From Comamonas sp009360615 (GTDB taxonomy: Bacteria; Pseudomonadota; Gammaproteobacteria; Burkholderiales; Burkholderiaceae_C): DNA of 64,000 nt. The translations under genes and the position numbers were made by a program. Of the stretch, positions 34,063-41,124 are shown piece after piece. The notes below the pieces were generated by a model, which saw nothing but the letters and a program-made list of their open reading frames with translations, searched no databases and was not told the DNA's origin. How positions within the stretch are numbered: the first letter of the stretch is position 1; each line of letters begins with the position of its first letter. The DNA lies in assembly GCF_035784015.1 (NCBI RefSeq), contig NZ_JALKOW010000005.1. One strand, written 5' to 3'.

Positions 34063-34086
34063 GATTGAATTTTTGGCGGTAAATTC

Positions 34087-34548
34087 ATGAATATGGATAC
34101 CTTGGATAAAAAGATTCTTGCTGCACTGCAGGCCAACGCACGCGCAAGCCTGCAGGACATTGGTGCAGCCGTGGGCCTGAGTGCATCGCCATGCTGGGCC
34201 CGCATCAAGAAGATGGAGGAGGCCGGTGTGATCGAGGGCTATACCGTACGTCTGAATCCGCAGGCGCTGGGGCTGGCCGATTCGGTGCTGGTCATGGTCA
34301 CGCTGGACAGCCATTCGGACAACACGCTGGAAAAGTTCGGCGAGGTGCTTGCCACCATTCCCGAGGTCGTGGAAGCGCATCTGGTCTCGGGCGAATACGA
34401 CTATCTGCTGCGTATCGTCGTCAAGGACACGCGCGACTACGAGCGCCTGCTGCGCGAGAAGCTCTACAAGATCAAGGGCATACGCCACAGCCAGTCCAGC
34501 TTTGTGCTGCGTACGCTGAAAAAAGCCGACCTGCCTCTGGGCGTGTGA
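34087..34548 (+). CDS. Lrp/AsnC family transcriptional regulator
   Basis: A 153-aa regulator. It has an N-terminal helix-turn-helix (LDKKILAALQANARASLQDIGAAVGLSASPCWARIKKME, residues 6-44) and a C-terminal RAM ligand-binding domain (VMVTLDSHS ... SGEYDYLLRIVVKD). It resembles the Lrp-like subgroup that responds to amino acids. ATG 34093 is an alternative start. It lies between the GMC dehydrogenase operon and an ABC importer on the opposite strand; whether it controls either is not evident. A palindrome just upstream suggests autoregulation. Confidence 0.92.
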   Translation: MNMDTLDKKILAALQANARASLQDIGAAVGLSASPCWARIKKMEEAGVIEGYTVRLNPQALGLADSVLVMVTLDSHSDNTLEKFGEVLATIPEVVEAHLVSGEYDYLLRIVVKDTRDYERLLREKLYKIKGIRHSQSSFVLRTLKKADLPLGV

Positions 34549-34595
34549 AGCGGCACTGCTCTTCGCGGTGCGATCAGTCGCGGCGCGCAGCCGTC

Positions 34596-36170
34596 TCAAC
34601 GCATGGCGCGGCGCAAGGCAGCGCTGCTCCAGTCCACGGCGATGCTCAGCCAGAGCATGGCCATGATCACGGTGCTGGCCTGGGCATAGTGGAACAGCGA
34701 AAGCTCGAAATACAGCAGCTGGCCCAGCCCGCCTGCTCCCACAAAGCCCAGAATCGCCGCCATGCGGATATTCATCTCCCAGCGGTACAGCGTGTACGCC
34801 AGCAGTTGCGGCGCGGCGCCAGGAAGGGTGCCATAGCAAAATGCCAGCAGGCGATTGCTGCCGCTGAGCTTGAGCGCATTGGCGGGAGCCGCCGGTGTGT
34901 TCTGCAAGGCCTCGGCAAACAGGCGACCCAGCACACCGCTGGTGTGCAGGGCCAGGGCAAGGGCCCCGGCGAACGGGCCCAGGCCCATGGCCAGCGCGGT
35001 GATAGTGGCCCAGACCAGCTCGGGCACCGAGCGCAGCACATTGAGCAGCACATTCCACGGCGCTCGCCAGCGTGGCAGGGCCAGCAGCAGGCCCGCGATC
35101 GCGGCCAGCAAGGTGCCGACGATGGAGATGGCCAGGGTCTCCCAGATGCCTTGCAGCACCCTGAGCAGCCAGGGCTGACTCAGATCGGGCGGAAAAAAGC
35201 CGCGTACAAAGTCGCGCATGCTGGCGGCCGCATCTTTCGTGAACAGTGCCGAGAAATCAATGTCCAGAAGCCGCAGGCTGGCCCATAGCGCCGCACAGGC
35301 AGTCAGCACAAATGTGCTGCTTCGCCAGCCCCAGGGCAGCGGGCGCGCGGCAGGCGCGGCGTCGAGTGCGCGACGCAGCCACCAGGAAAGCAGGTCGGCG
35401 GCTGCCACCAGCAGCATGAAGGCCAGCAGAATGCTGGCGGCTTCCCCGCCGTTGAGCATCTTCATGGCCTGATCCATGAGCTGGCCCAGGCCCCCCGCAC
35501 CGACAAAGCCCATGACCACAGAGGCACGGATCGCGCATTCCCAGCGGTAGACGGTGTAGGAGGTCAGCTCCTTGGCCGCCTGCGGCAGCAAGCCATAGAG
35601 CAAGGCCTGGATACGACCGGCGCCGCTGGCACGCAGGGCGTGGGCTGGAGCAGGCGCTGTGGATTCGAGAATTTCGGCATAGACCTTGGCCAGCATGCCG
35701 CCGTAGGTCAGGCCCAGGGCCAGCACACCGGCTGCGGGCCCTAGGCCGAAGACGCGCACAAACACCAGAGCCCAGACCAGTTCGGGAATGCCGCGCAGGA
35801 TGGTGAGCATGCTGCGGGCGATGGGGTTGAGCGTGACCCTTTCGCGCGCAGCGCCCGTGGACAGATAGGCCATGGGTACGGCAATCACGAAGGCCAGCGC
35901 CATGCCGGCCGTGGCGATGGCCAGGGTCTCCAGCGTGGCCTGACCCAGGTAGGCCAGAAATTCTCCATTGGTTTCGGGCGGCAGAAACTGCGCGAGAAAG
36001 CCGCCGATGACTTTGAGATTGTCGGCGTCGAATAGCGGCTTGAGCGAAAAGCCCGAGGTCTGCAGCATGGGCCAGAGCACGACCAGGGCCAGGATCAGGC
36101 CGCTCAGGCGGCCGCGAGCGGAGGGGTCGCGGCGCGATGGCCGTGCGGGCTCGGCCATTTCTAGCGGCAT
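34596..36170 (-). CDS. phnE: phosphonate-family ABC permease, fused PhnE-PhnE
   Basis: A 524-aa inner-membrane permease made of two PhnE-like halves in tandem. The duplicated signature is YRWECAIRAS...GFVGAGGLGQL in the first half (about residues 205-235) and YRWEMNIRMA...GFVGAGGLGQL in the second (about 465-495). Each half also carries ILRGIPELVWA / VLRSVPELVWA. It therefore supplies both membrane subunits of the importer from one chain. The start overlaps the end of the ATPase gene by 10 bp. Substrate class is discussed with the binding protein. Confidence 0.88.
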   Translation of the reverse strand: MPLEMAEPARPSRRDPSARGRLSGLILALVVLWPMLQTSGFSLKPLFDADNLKVIGGFLAQFLPPETNGEFLAYLGQATLETLAIATAGMALAFVIAVPMAYLSTGAARERVTLNPIARSMLTILRGIPELVWALVFVRVFGLGPAAGVLALGLTYGGMLAKVYAEILESTAPAPAHALRASGAGRIQALLYGLLPQAAKELTSYTVYRWECAIRASVVMGFVGAGGLGQLMDQAMKMLNGGEAASILLAFMLLVAAADLLSWWLRRALDAAPAARPLPWGWRSSTFVLTACAALWASLRLLDIDFSALFTKDAAASMRDFVRGFFPPDLSQPWLLRVLQGIWETLAISIVGTLLAAIAGLLLALPRWRAPWNVLLNVLRSVPELVWATITALAMGLGPFAGALALALHTSGVLGRLFAEALQNTPAAPANALKLSGSNRLLAFCYGTLPGAAPQLLAYTLYRWEMNIRMAAILGFVGAGGLGQLLYFELSLFHYAQASTVIMAMLWLSIAVDWSSAALRRAMR

Positions 36171-37003
36171 GCGTTCACCTGGATGGGAGCGGGCGCGGTG
36201 CTGGCGAGATCGCGCTGCGCCAGGCGGTTGTGCAGCGTGGGCAGATCGGCCGGGCTGCCATCGGCATGGGCGTAGAGCGCTTGCAACTGGGCTTCGCTGA
36301 CTTGCGCGGCGGGCAGGTCAAAGGCCAGGCGGCCATTGCGTACGCCGACGATGCGGGCAAAGTTGGCCAGCGCCAGATCGACGGCATGCAGACTGGCTAC
36401 CAGCGTGGCCTTGCGCGCCGCAGCTTCCTGCACCAGCAATTGCACCGTGGCCTGCGAGAGTGCAGGGTCCAGGGCCGAGACCGGCTCGTCGGCCAGAATC
36501 AGGCCGGCCTGCTGGTAGAGCACGCGGGCAATGCCCACGCGCTGCAACTGGCCGCCGGAGAGCTGGTCGCAGCGTGCAAACAGCTTGTCCTCGAGCTGCA
36601 CGCGGGCCAGAGCCTCGCGTGCGCCCGCGATGTCCTGAGGATAGGCCAGCGATGCCAGCGCCTTCCACAGCGGCCACTGACCCAGCTTGCCGGCCAGCAC
36701 GGCCGTGACCACACGTTGACGCAGCGGAATGGGGGCGGCCTGGTGCACGGTGCCGATGCGGCTGCGCAAAGCCTTGAGTTCACCGGCGGTGGATTGCGCA
36801 GACGCGGCTAGGCCCAGCACCTGCATGCGACCTGTCGTGGGCAGGTGGGCTGTGCCGATGGTGCTCAGCAGTGAAGTCTTGCCGGCGCCGGAGGGGCCGA
36901 TGAGCGCAATGCTCTCGCCCTGGATGGCGGACAAGGAGATATGGGACAGGGCGGTAAAGCCGTTGCTGTGGGTCAGGCCCACATCGTCCAGCATGAAGCT
37001 CAT
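36161..37003 (-). CDS. phnC: phosphonate-family ABC transporter ATP-binding protein
   Basis: ATPase subunit of 280 aa. Walker A is GPSGAGKTS (residues 36-44), the signature LSGGQLQRVGIAR, and Walker B LILADEPVSALD, with a following His-containing switch (ASLHAVDLAL). Sequence style matches PhnC. It overlaps the permease gene, while 74 bp containing a hairpin repeat separate it from the binding-protein gene. That hairpin may lower expression of the ATPase and permease relative to the binding protein. Confidence 0.88.
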   Translation of the reverse strand: MSFMLDDVGLTHSNGFTALSHISLSAIQGESIALIGPSGAGKTSLLSTIGTAHLPTTGRMQVLGLAASAQSTAGELKALRSRIGTVHQAAPIPLRQRVVTAVLAGKLGQWPLWKALASLAYPQDIAGAREALARVQLEDKLFARCDQLSGGQLQRVGIARVLYQQAGLILADEPVSALDPALSQATVQLLVQEAAARKATLVASLHAVDLALANFARIVGVRNGRLAFDLPAAQVSEAQLQALYAHADGSPADLPTLHNRLAQRDLASTAPAPIQVNACR

Positions 37004-37027
37004 GAGACGAATACTCTGAAAACAATA

Positions 37028-37060
37028 GCTGCCAACGCTTTATAAATAAGCGTTGGCAGC
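37028..37060. repeat. hairpin repeat between binding-protein and ATPase genes
   Basis: GCTGCCAACGCTT (37028-37040) pairs perfectly with AAGCGTTGGCAGC (37048-37060) around TATAAAT. It shares core words with the AT-rich repeat family elsewhere in the window. On the minus strand it lies just after the binding-protein stop and is followed by TATTGTTTTC, so it could act as a partial terminator or as an mRNA-stabilising end. Confidence 0.7.
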
Positions 37061-37077
37061 CCAAAAAGCTGAATTTC

Positions 37078-37959
37078 TTACTTCAGCAGACCGGCGGACT
37101 TGGCGGCAGCCTCGATGCCGTCGTAGTTCTTGGAGTCGGTGGCGATGAACTTGGAGGCGCGCTGCAGGTCCATGATGGCCTTGTGCTCTGGCTTGCTGGG
37201 GTCCAGTGCCAGGAAGGCGGCGGTCAGCTTCTTGACGATGGCCGGGTCCAGGTCGCCGCGCACCGTCCAGTTGTAGTCAAAGTAGGTGGGCGTCGTGGCG
37301 AACACGCGCACCTTGCTGGTGTCCACCTTCTTGGATTCGACCAGCTTGTCCCACACCGACGTGTTGAGCACGCCGGCCTCGGCCTTGCCTGCAGCCACAA
37401 AGGCCACGGTGGCGTCATGCGCGCCCGAATAGGCCACGGTCTTGAAATCCTTTTCGGGATTCAGGCCGTCCTGCTGCAGGAAGAAGCGCGGCATCAGGCT
37501 GCCCGAGGTGGACGAAGGAGCGCCGAAGGCAAAGGTCTTTCCCTTGAGGTCGGCCAGCGTCTTGATGGCGGGGTCGGCCGTGATGAACTTGCTGGTGAAG
37601 ACCGCATCCTCGGCCCGCTGCACGATGGGGATGGCCGTGCCGTTGGTACGGATCTTGGCCTGCACATAGGTGAAGCCGCCCAGCCAGGCCAGGTCCAGCT
37701 TGCGGGTGGCCAGGGACTCGACCACGGCCGCATAGTCGGACACGGGGGTGAACACCACTTTCATGCCGGTGGCCTGCGAGAGATATTCGCCCAGGGGCTT
37801 GAACTTGCGCTGCAACTCGGTCGGTGCCTCGTCGGGAATGGCCGAGACGCGCAGCACCGCAGGGGTGTCCGCATGCGCTGCGGACAGCAAGGAGGAGGAG
37901 GCGAGAGCTGCCACGGCCAAGCCGCGCAGGGCCTGACGGCGAGCGAAAGAGTGCTTCAT
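37078..37959 (-). CDS. phnD: phosphonate/phosphite/selenate-type ABC substrate-binding protein
   Basis: Periplasmic binding protein of 293 aa. It has a signal peptide (FARRQALRGLAVAALASSSLLSAAHA) and a PhnD-type fold: VLRVSAIPDEAPTELQRKF, FTPVSDYAAVVESLA, LDLAWLGGFTYVQA, KTFAFGAPSSTSGSLMPR. The AWLGGFTYVQA pocket and SAIPDE opening look closer to the group annotated as putative selenate-binding proteins than to E. coli PhnD, so phosphonate, phosphite or selenate are all open. It is first in the operon with the ATPase and fused permease. A terminator-like hairpin lies in its leader. Confidence 0.85.
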   Translation of the reverse strand: MKHSFARRQALRGLAVAALASSSLLSAAHADTPAVLRVSAIPDEAPTELQRKFKPLGEYLSQATGMKVVFTPVSDYAAVVESLATRKLDLAWLGGFTYVQAKIRTNGTAIPIVQRAEDAVFTSKFITADPAIKTLADLKGKTFAFGAPSSTSGSLMPRFFLQQDGLNPEKDFKTVAYSGAHDATVAFVAAGKAEAGVLNTSVWDKLVESKKVDTSKVRVFATTPTYFDYNWTVRGDLDPAIVKKLTAAFLALDPSKPEHKAIMDLQRASKFIATDSKNYDGIEAAAKSAGLLK

Positions 37960-37970
37960 TAAGTGCTCCG

Positions 37971-38033
37971 TTCAAAAAGCCACCGCCGTCCGGATACACG
38001 GCGGTTTAGTAGGTCGCAAGCGTTTGGCTTGCG
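37971..38033 (-). promoter_or_regulatory. attenuator-like leader of the ABC importer operon
   Basis: On the minus strand a 7-bp hairpin (38033-38027 with 38021-38015) is followed by an 8-bp hairpin (38005-37998 with 37989-37982) and then GGCTTTTTG. This is a terminator shape lying about 12-20 nt before the binding-protein start codon. Such a layout suggests conditional termination or at least leader control; no known riboswitch consensus is recognised. Confidence 0.45.
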
Positions 38034-38266
38034 GCGAATGGAAACCCATGGGCGGTACACCGACCGCTGGCGCTTATTGTTACGTAATTGAGAAACCCTC
38101 TGCGCAGTCTTTGCTTGATTTGAATAGCAAAAAGCCCCGTGGGGATGCGGCCTGGCATGAAAGCGACTGCTTGTATCCAGCTTCCGGTATTGCAGATGCA
38201 GCAGGTGGACGGCGGTGGCTGGGCTGACCTTGTTGCCTGCCATCAGCAAGGGCTTGCCATGACGCA

Positions 38267-38440
38267 CGATTGATCGCCACCGATCTTCTCAGGCAAGGTT
38301 GAGACAGGCGCGTTGGCTCGGGATCGGGATCGGGAGCGGGTGCCGGGACCGCGGGTGCCGGAGTCGGCGCTGGAGTGCTGTTGCTCGTACGGTTGTCCTC
38401 ACCACAGCCGGCGGCCCGGGCGGCGGCTGCCATCATGGAA
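38267..38440 (-). pseudogene. possible lipoprotein N-terminal remnant
   Basis: The minus-strand frame gives a short hydrophobic stretch, a lipobox-like ARAAGC, then GEDNRTSNS and a Pro/Ala/Asp-Pro-Glu low-complexity linker. That is the usual start of a surface esterase-type lipoprotein, but it stops soon after without a domain. No good start codon or ribosome site is present. It may be a decayed gene end or chance; hexamer-like GGGATC/GGGAGC repeats underlie the linker. Confidence 0.2.
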
Positions 38441-39009
38441 ATCAGAAAGAGCTTGGCGCAAGCCCTGTGCAGACGCCATTGACAAGCGTGGCGGATGCAG
38501 GAGGAAAACTCCGATGTCTCCCCCGCCTGCGTTTCATCTCTGTGAAGCCGATCCGTGGCCTTTGCACCACAGTCACTGCAAACCGCTTGGCAGTTGCTAG
38601 ACCCAGCCAATAAACTCGCCAGCCTTTACCCCACTTGCGTTATCCGCTCTCATTTCCGAGGTGCACCATGTCCTGCCAGATTCGTTTGCGCTAAACGACT
38701 TCGCCACACGCTGATCTGTCAGCGTGTGCGCTGCGGTATGGACATATCGGCCCCCAGAGGCGTCTTGCCCGGGGGCTGCCGCCTCGAAGGGGCTTTCTTC
38801 ACGATGGGCAAGCCCTTGCCCGGCGTTTCCGACCTGGCTCGTGCCCCGGTCCTGCGCTCTTTCACTCTCTGAATCTCGGCCTGCCCTTTGCTCGGCGGCC
38901 AGGTGTTTCCTCTTCGCCCGTTGGTGGCGGCGAATGCCGCTGTCGTTGTCCCTGGTTTGTCTGCCACGCCTTCAGGCGCGTGGCTTATTCCCTCTTCGGA
39001 AAGCACAAC

Positions 39010-39846
39010 ATGACTACTTCCCATCTATTCAATCTCGAAATACTCAAATATCCGCGCACGCCACATCTGCGGGGGTCGAGGCTGCAGGTTGGCGATCAGG
39101 CCGATGCCGTGCCTTATGAAGCGCTGGCCGGCCGCCATATCGTGGTCGAGGAAAAGCTCGATGGCGCCAATGCGGCGCTGAGCTTTGGCGCCGACGGCAG
39201 CTTGCTGCTGCAGTCGCGCGGACACTATCTGCAAGCCGACCAGATGGGCGGGCGCGAGCGCCAGTTCAATGCCTACAAGCAATGGGCCAGAGCCCATGAA
39301 GGCGCGCTGATGGCGCTGCTGGACGAGCGCTATGTCATGTACGGCGAGTGGCTGTACGCCAAGCATTCCCTGTACTACGACGCCTTGCCGCACTGGTTCT
39401 GCGAGTTCGACATCTGGGACCGTGCCGCGCATCGGTTTCTGGACACGCCTCAGCGCCATGCGCTGCTGGCCGGTGTGCCCGTGGTCTCCGTGCCCGTGCT
39501 CTACGCAGGCGTCGCGCCCAGACGCCTGCAGGACTTGCTGGCATGGCTGGCTCCGTCCCTGGGGCGCAGCGCGCGCTGGAAGACGGTGTTCGAGGATCAG
39601 GTGCAAAGACAGAAGCTGGATCTGCCGCTGGCCTGGCGCCAGACCGACAGCTCCGAGCTGGCCGAAGGCCTGTATATCAAGGTCGAGGAGAACGGTCAGA
39701 CCGTGGAGCGCTACAAGTTCGTGCGCTCCGACTTCGTGCAGGTGATCCTGGAGTCCGGCTCGCACCACAGTGAGCGGCCCATCGTTGCCAACGGTCTGCG
39801 CACGGGTGTCGACATCTTTGCCAATGTGATTCAAAAAAGCTGGTAA
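39010..39846 (+). CDS. ATP-dependent RNA ligase family protein
   Basis: Nucleotidyltransferase-type ligase of 278 aa. Motif I is EKLDG with the adenylated Lys49, an arginine-containing LQSRGHY segment follows, motif III is YGEW (111-114), motif IIIa CEFDIWD (131-137), motif IV EGLYIK (219-224) and motif V YKFVR (around 236). This is the set of Rnl2/Rnl5-like RNA ligases that seal 3'-OH/5'-phosphate RNA ends. It lacks OB-fold or zinc modules of DNA ligases. ATG 39010 is preferred over 38980 on similarity grounds. A kinase/phosphoesterase fusion lies 72 bp downstream, making a heal-and-seal pair. Confidence 0.87.
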   Translation: MTTSHLFNLEILKYPRTPHLRGSRLQVGDQADAVPYEALAGRHIVVEEKLDGANAALSFGADGSLLLQSRGHYLQADQMGGRERQFNAYKQWARAHEGALMALLDERYVMYGEWLYAKHSLYYDALPHWFCEFDIWDRAAHRFLDTPQRHALLAGVPVVSVPVLYAGVAPRRLQDLLAWLAPSLGRSARWKTVFEDQVQRQKLDLPLAWRQTDSSELAEGLYIKVEENGQTVERYKFVRSDFVQVILESGSHHSERPIVANGLRTGVDIFANVIQKSW

Positions 39847-39864
39847 GCCCTTTCCATAAAGTGC

Positions 39865-39876
39865 TGATAGCTATCA
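39865..39876. repeat. short palindrome of the AT-rich repeat family
   Basis: TGATAGCTATCA is a perfect 12-bp palindrome in the gap between the ligase and HD-kinase genes. It matches the ends of the element at 4658-4754 and is followed by a partial GTATAGCTGC. Confidence 0.5.
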
Positions 39877-39918
39877 AAACCGTAGTTTCTTGGTATAGCT
39901 GCGGTGAAAGGAGAATGT

Positions 39919-41064
39919 ATGTGGAGCTGGAAACAGATCGCGGCCCTGGTGCCGCATTCCGCTCGCCATGCGGTGGACTGGGCGGCCTGCCTGGACGCCT
40001 TCCCGCAACTGGAGCGTGCCAAGACCACGCCGCAGGACCCGCTCTACCATGCCGAAGGCGATGTCTGGACGCATACGCAGATGGTGGTGACCGAGCTGCT
40101 CCAGGACAGCGACTACGCAGGGCTCATGGCTGAGGAGCGTGAGATCGTCTTTCTGGCTGCGCTGCTGCACGATGTCGCCAAGTGCTCGACCACGCAGATA
40201 GCCGACGACGGGCGCATCTCGCAACCCGGCCATTCACGCCGGGGTGCGCTCGATGCGCGGCTCATGCTCTGGGAGGCGGGCGCACCCGTGACCCTGAGGG
40301 AGGCGGTCTGTCGGCTGATTGCCGTGCATCAGGTGCCGTTTTTTGCCTTTGCCGATTCGCGCCGAGGCGTCTCGCCCGAGTTCACGGTCAGAGAGCTGTC
40401 CTGGCAGGTCGACCTGCATTTGCTGGTGCTGCTGGCCCGTGCCGACATTCGTGGCCGCATCTGCCCCGATGTGGGCAATGTGCTCGTGAATATCGAGCTG
40501 TTCAAAGAGCTGGCGCTGGAAGAGGGCTGTCTGCGCACGCCACGCAGCTTTGCTTCGGCAGAGACGGCCGTGCGCTATTTCCGCGGTGCCGAGCTGCACC
40601 CGGACTACGCCTTGCATGAAGAGCCGGGCTCGCGCGTCATCGTCATGTGCGGCCTGCCGGCATCGGGCAAGAACCACTGGGTGGCACAGCATCATCCGAG
40701 ATTGCCCGTGGTGTCGTTTGACGATGCGCGCATGGAACTGGGCCTGCGCCATGGCGAGAACGAGGGCGCTGCAGCCCATCATGCCGTGGACAAGGCCAAG
40801 AGCCTGCTGCGCGCCAAGGACGCTTTTGTCTGGAATGCCACGCATCTGTCCAGGCAGATGCGTGGCAAGACGGTGGACCTGTGCCTGGCCTATGGCGCGC
40901 AGGTGGAACTGGTGCATCTGGAAGCCGCCCGATCGAACTTGCTTGCACGCAACAGCAAGCGCGACACCACGCTCGGCAATGCGGCGTTGCTGGGCATGTT
41001 GCACCGTTGGGAGGTGCCCCTGCCGACCGAGGCGCATGGGCTGCAATTGCTGGTCAACGAGTAG
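39919..41064 (+). CDS. HD-domain phosphoesterase / polynucleotide kinase fusion (HD-Pnk-like)
   Basis: A 381-aa bifunctional end-healing protein. Residues 40-200 form an HD domain (His52 in WTHTQM, His84-Asp85 in LLHDVAK, Asp176 in ARADIRG), expected to remove 2',3'-cyclic or terminal phosphates. Residues 238-381 form a P-loop kinase: GLPASGKN (245-252) and the substrate-phosphate motif DDAR (268-271), as in T4-type 5'-OH polynucleotide kinases. The architecture matches the described Runella HD-Pnk. AAAGGAG lies 5 nt before ATG 39919; a GTG at 39904 is possible. It follows an RNA ligase gene, so the two should repair cleaved RNA. Confidence 0.86.
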   Translation: MWSWKQIAALVPHSARHAVDWAACLDAFPQLERAKTTPQDPLYHAEGDVWTHTQMVVTELLQDSDYAGLMAEEREIVFLAALLHDVAKCSTTQIADDGRISQPGHSRRGALDARLMLWEAGAPVTLREAVCRLIAVHQVPFFAFADSRRGVSPEFTVRELSWQVDLHLLVLLARADIRGRICPDVGNVLVNIELFKELALEEGCLRTPRSFASAETAVRYFRGAELHPDYALHEEPGSRVIVMCGLPASGKNHWVAQHHPRLPVVSFDDARMELGLRHGENEGAAAHHAVDKAKSLLRAKDAFVWNATHLSRQMRGKTVDLCLAYGAQVELVHLEAARSNLLARNSKRDTTLGNAALLGMLHRWEVPLPTEAHGLQLLVNE

Positions 41065-41071
41065 CCCGAGC

Positions 41072-41098
41072 AAAAAAAGGGCCTGGAGGCTTCCAGGC
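41072..41098 (-). terminator. intrinsic terminator of the CynX-like MFS gene
   Basis: On the minus strand GCCTGGA (41098-41092) pairs with TCCAGGC (41087-41081) and is followed by CC and seven T. Confidence 0.85.
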
Positions 41099-41124
41099 GC
41101 TTTCGGGGGGATCCCATGCCGTGC

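Larger units (their letters stand above)
33723..34086. other. 364-bp intergenic region with terminator, hairpin and palindrome
   Basis: No gene is seen. The region holds the dehydrogenase operon terminator (33771-33807), a second perfect 14-bp hairpin (33851-33885), and an AT-rich stretch with a palindrome (34046-34062) just before the Lrp-type gene. These are listed separately. Confidence 0.6.
37960..39009. other. 1-kb region without a confident gene
   Basis: It contains the 5' leader of the ABC operon (minus strand, hairpins at 37982-38005 and 38015-38033). A minus-strand frame around 38080-38440 has a Pro-Ala-rich lipoprotein-like segment. A plus-strand stretch of about 370 nt ahead of the RNA ligase holds several GC-rich hairpins (38705-38728, 38750-38776, about 38962-38983). 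No frame shows family-like protein over a useful length, and codon-position GC does not favour any one frame by eye. Confidence 0.5.

Noticed and set aside
38905..38945. GGCGAATG word resembling a Y-RNA Ro-binding motif ahead of the RNA ligase
   Set aside because: The motif is too short to be significant, there is no tRNA-like module beside it, and no Ro60/Rsr gene lies in the window.
38980..39009. Earlier start for the RNA ligase
   Set aside because: It adds ten residues before the conserved beginning and has no ribosome site; ATG 39010 is retained.
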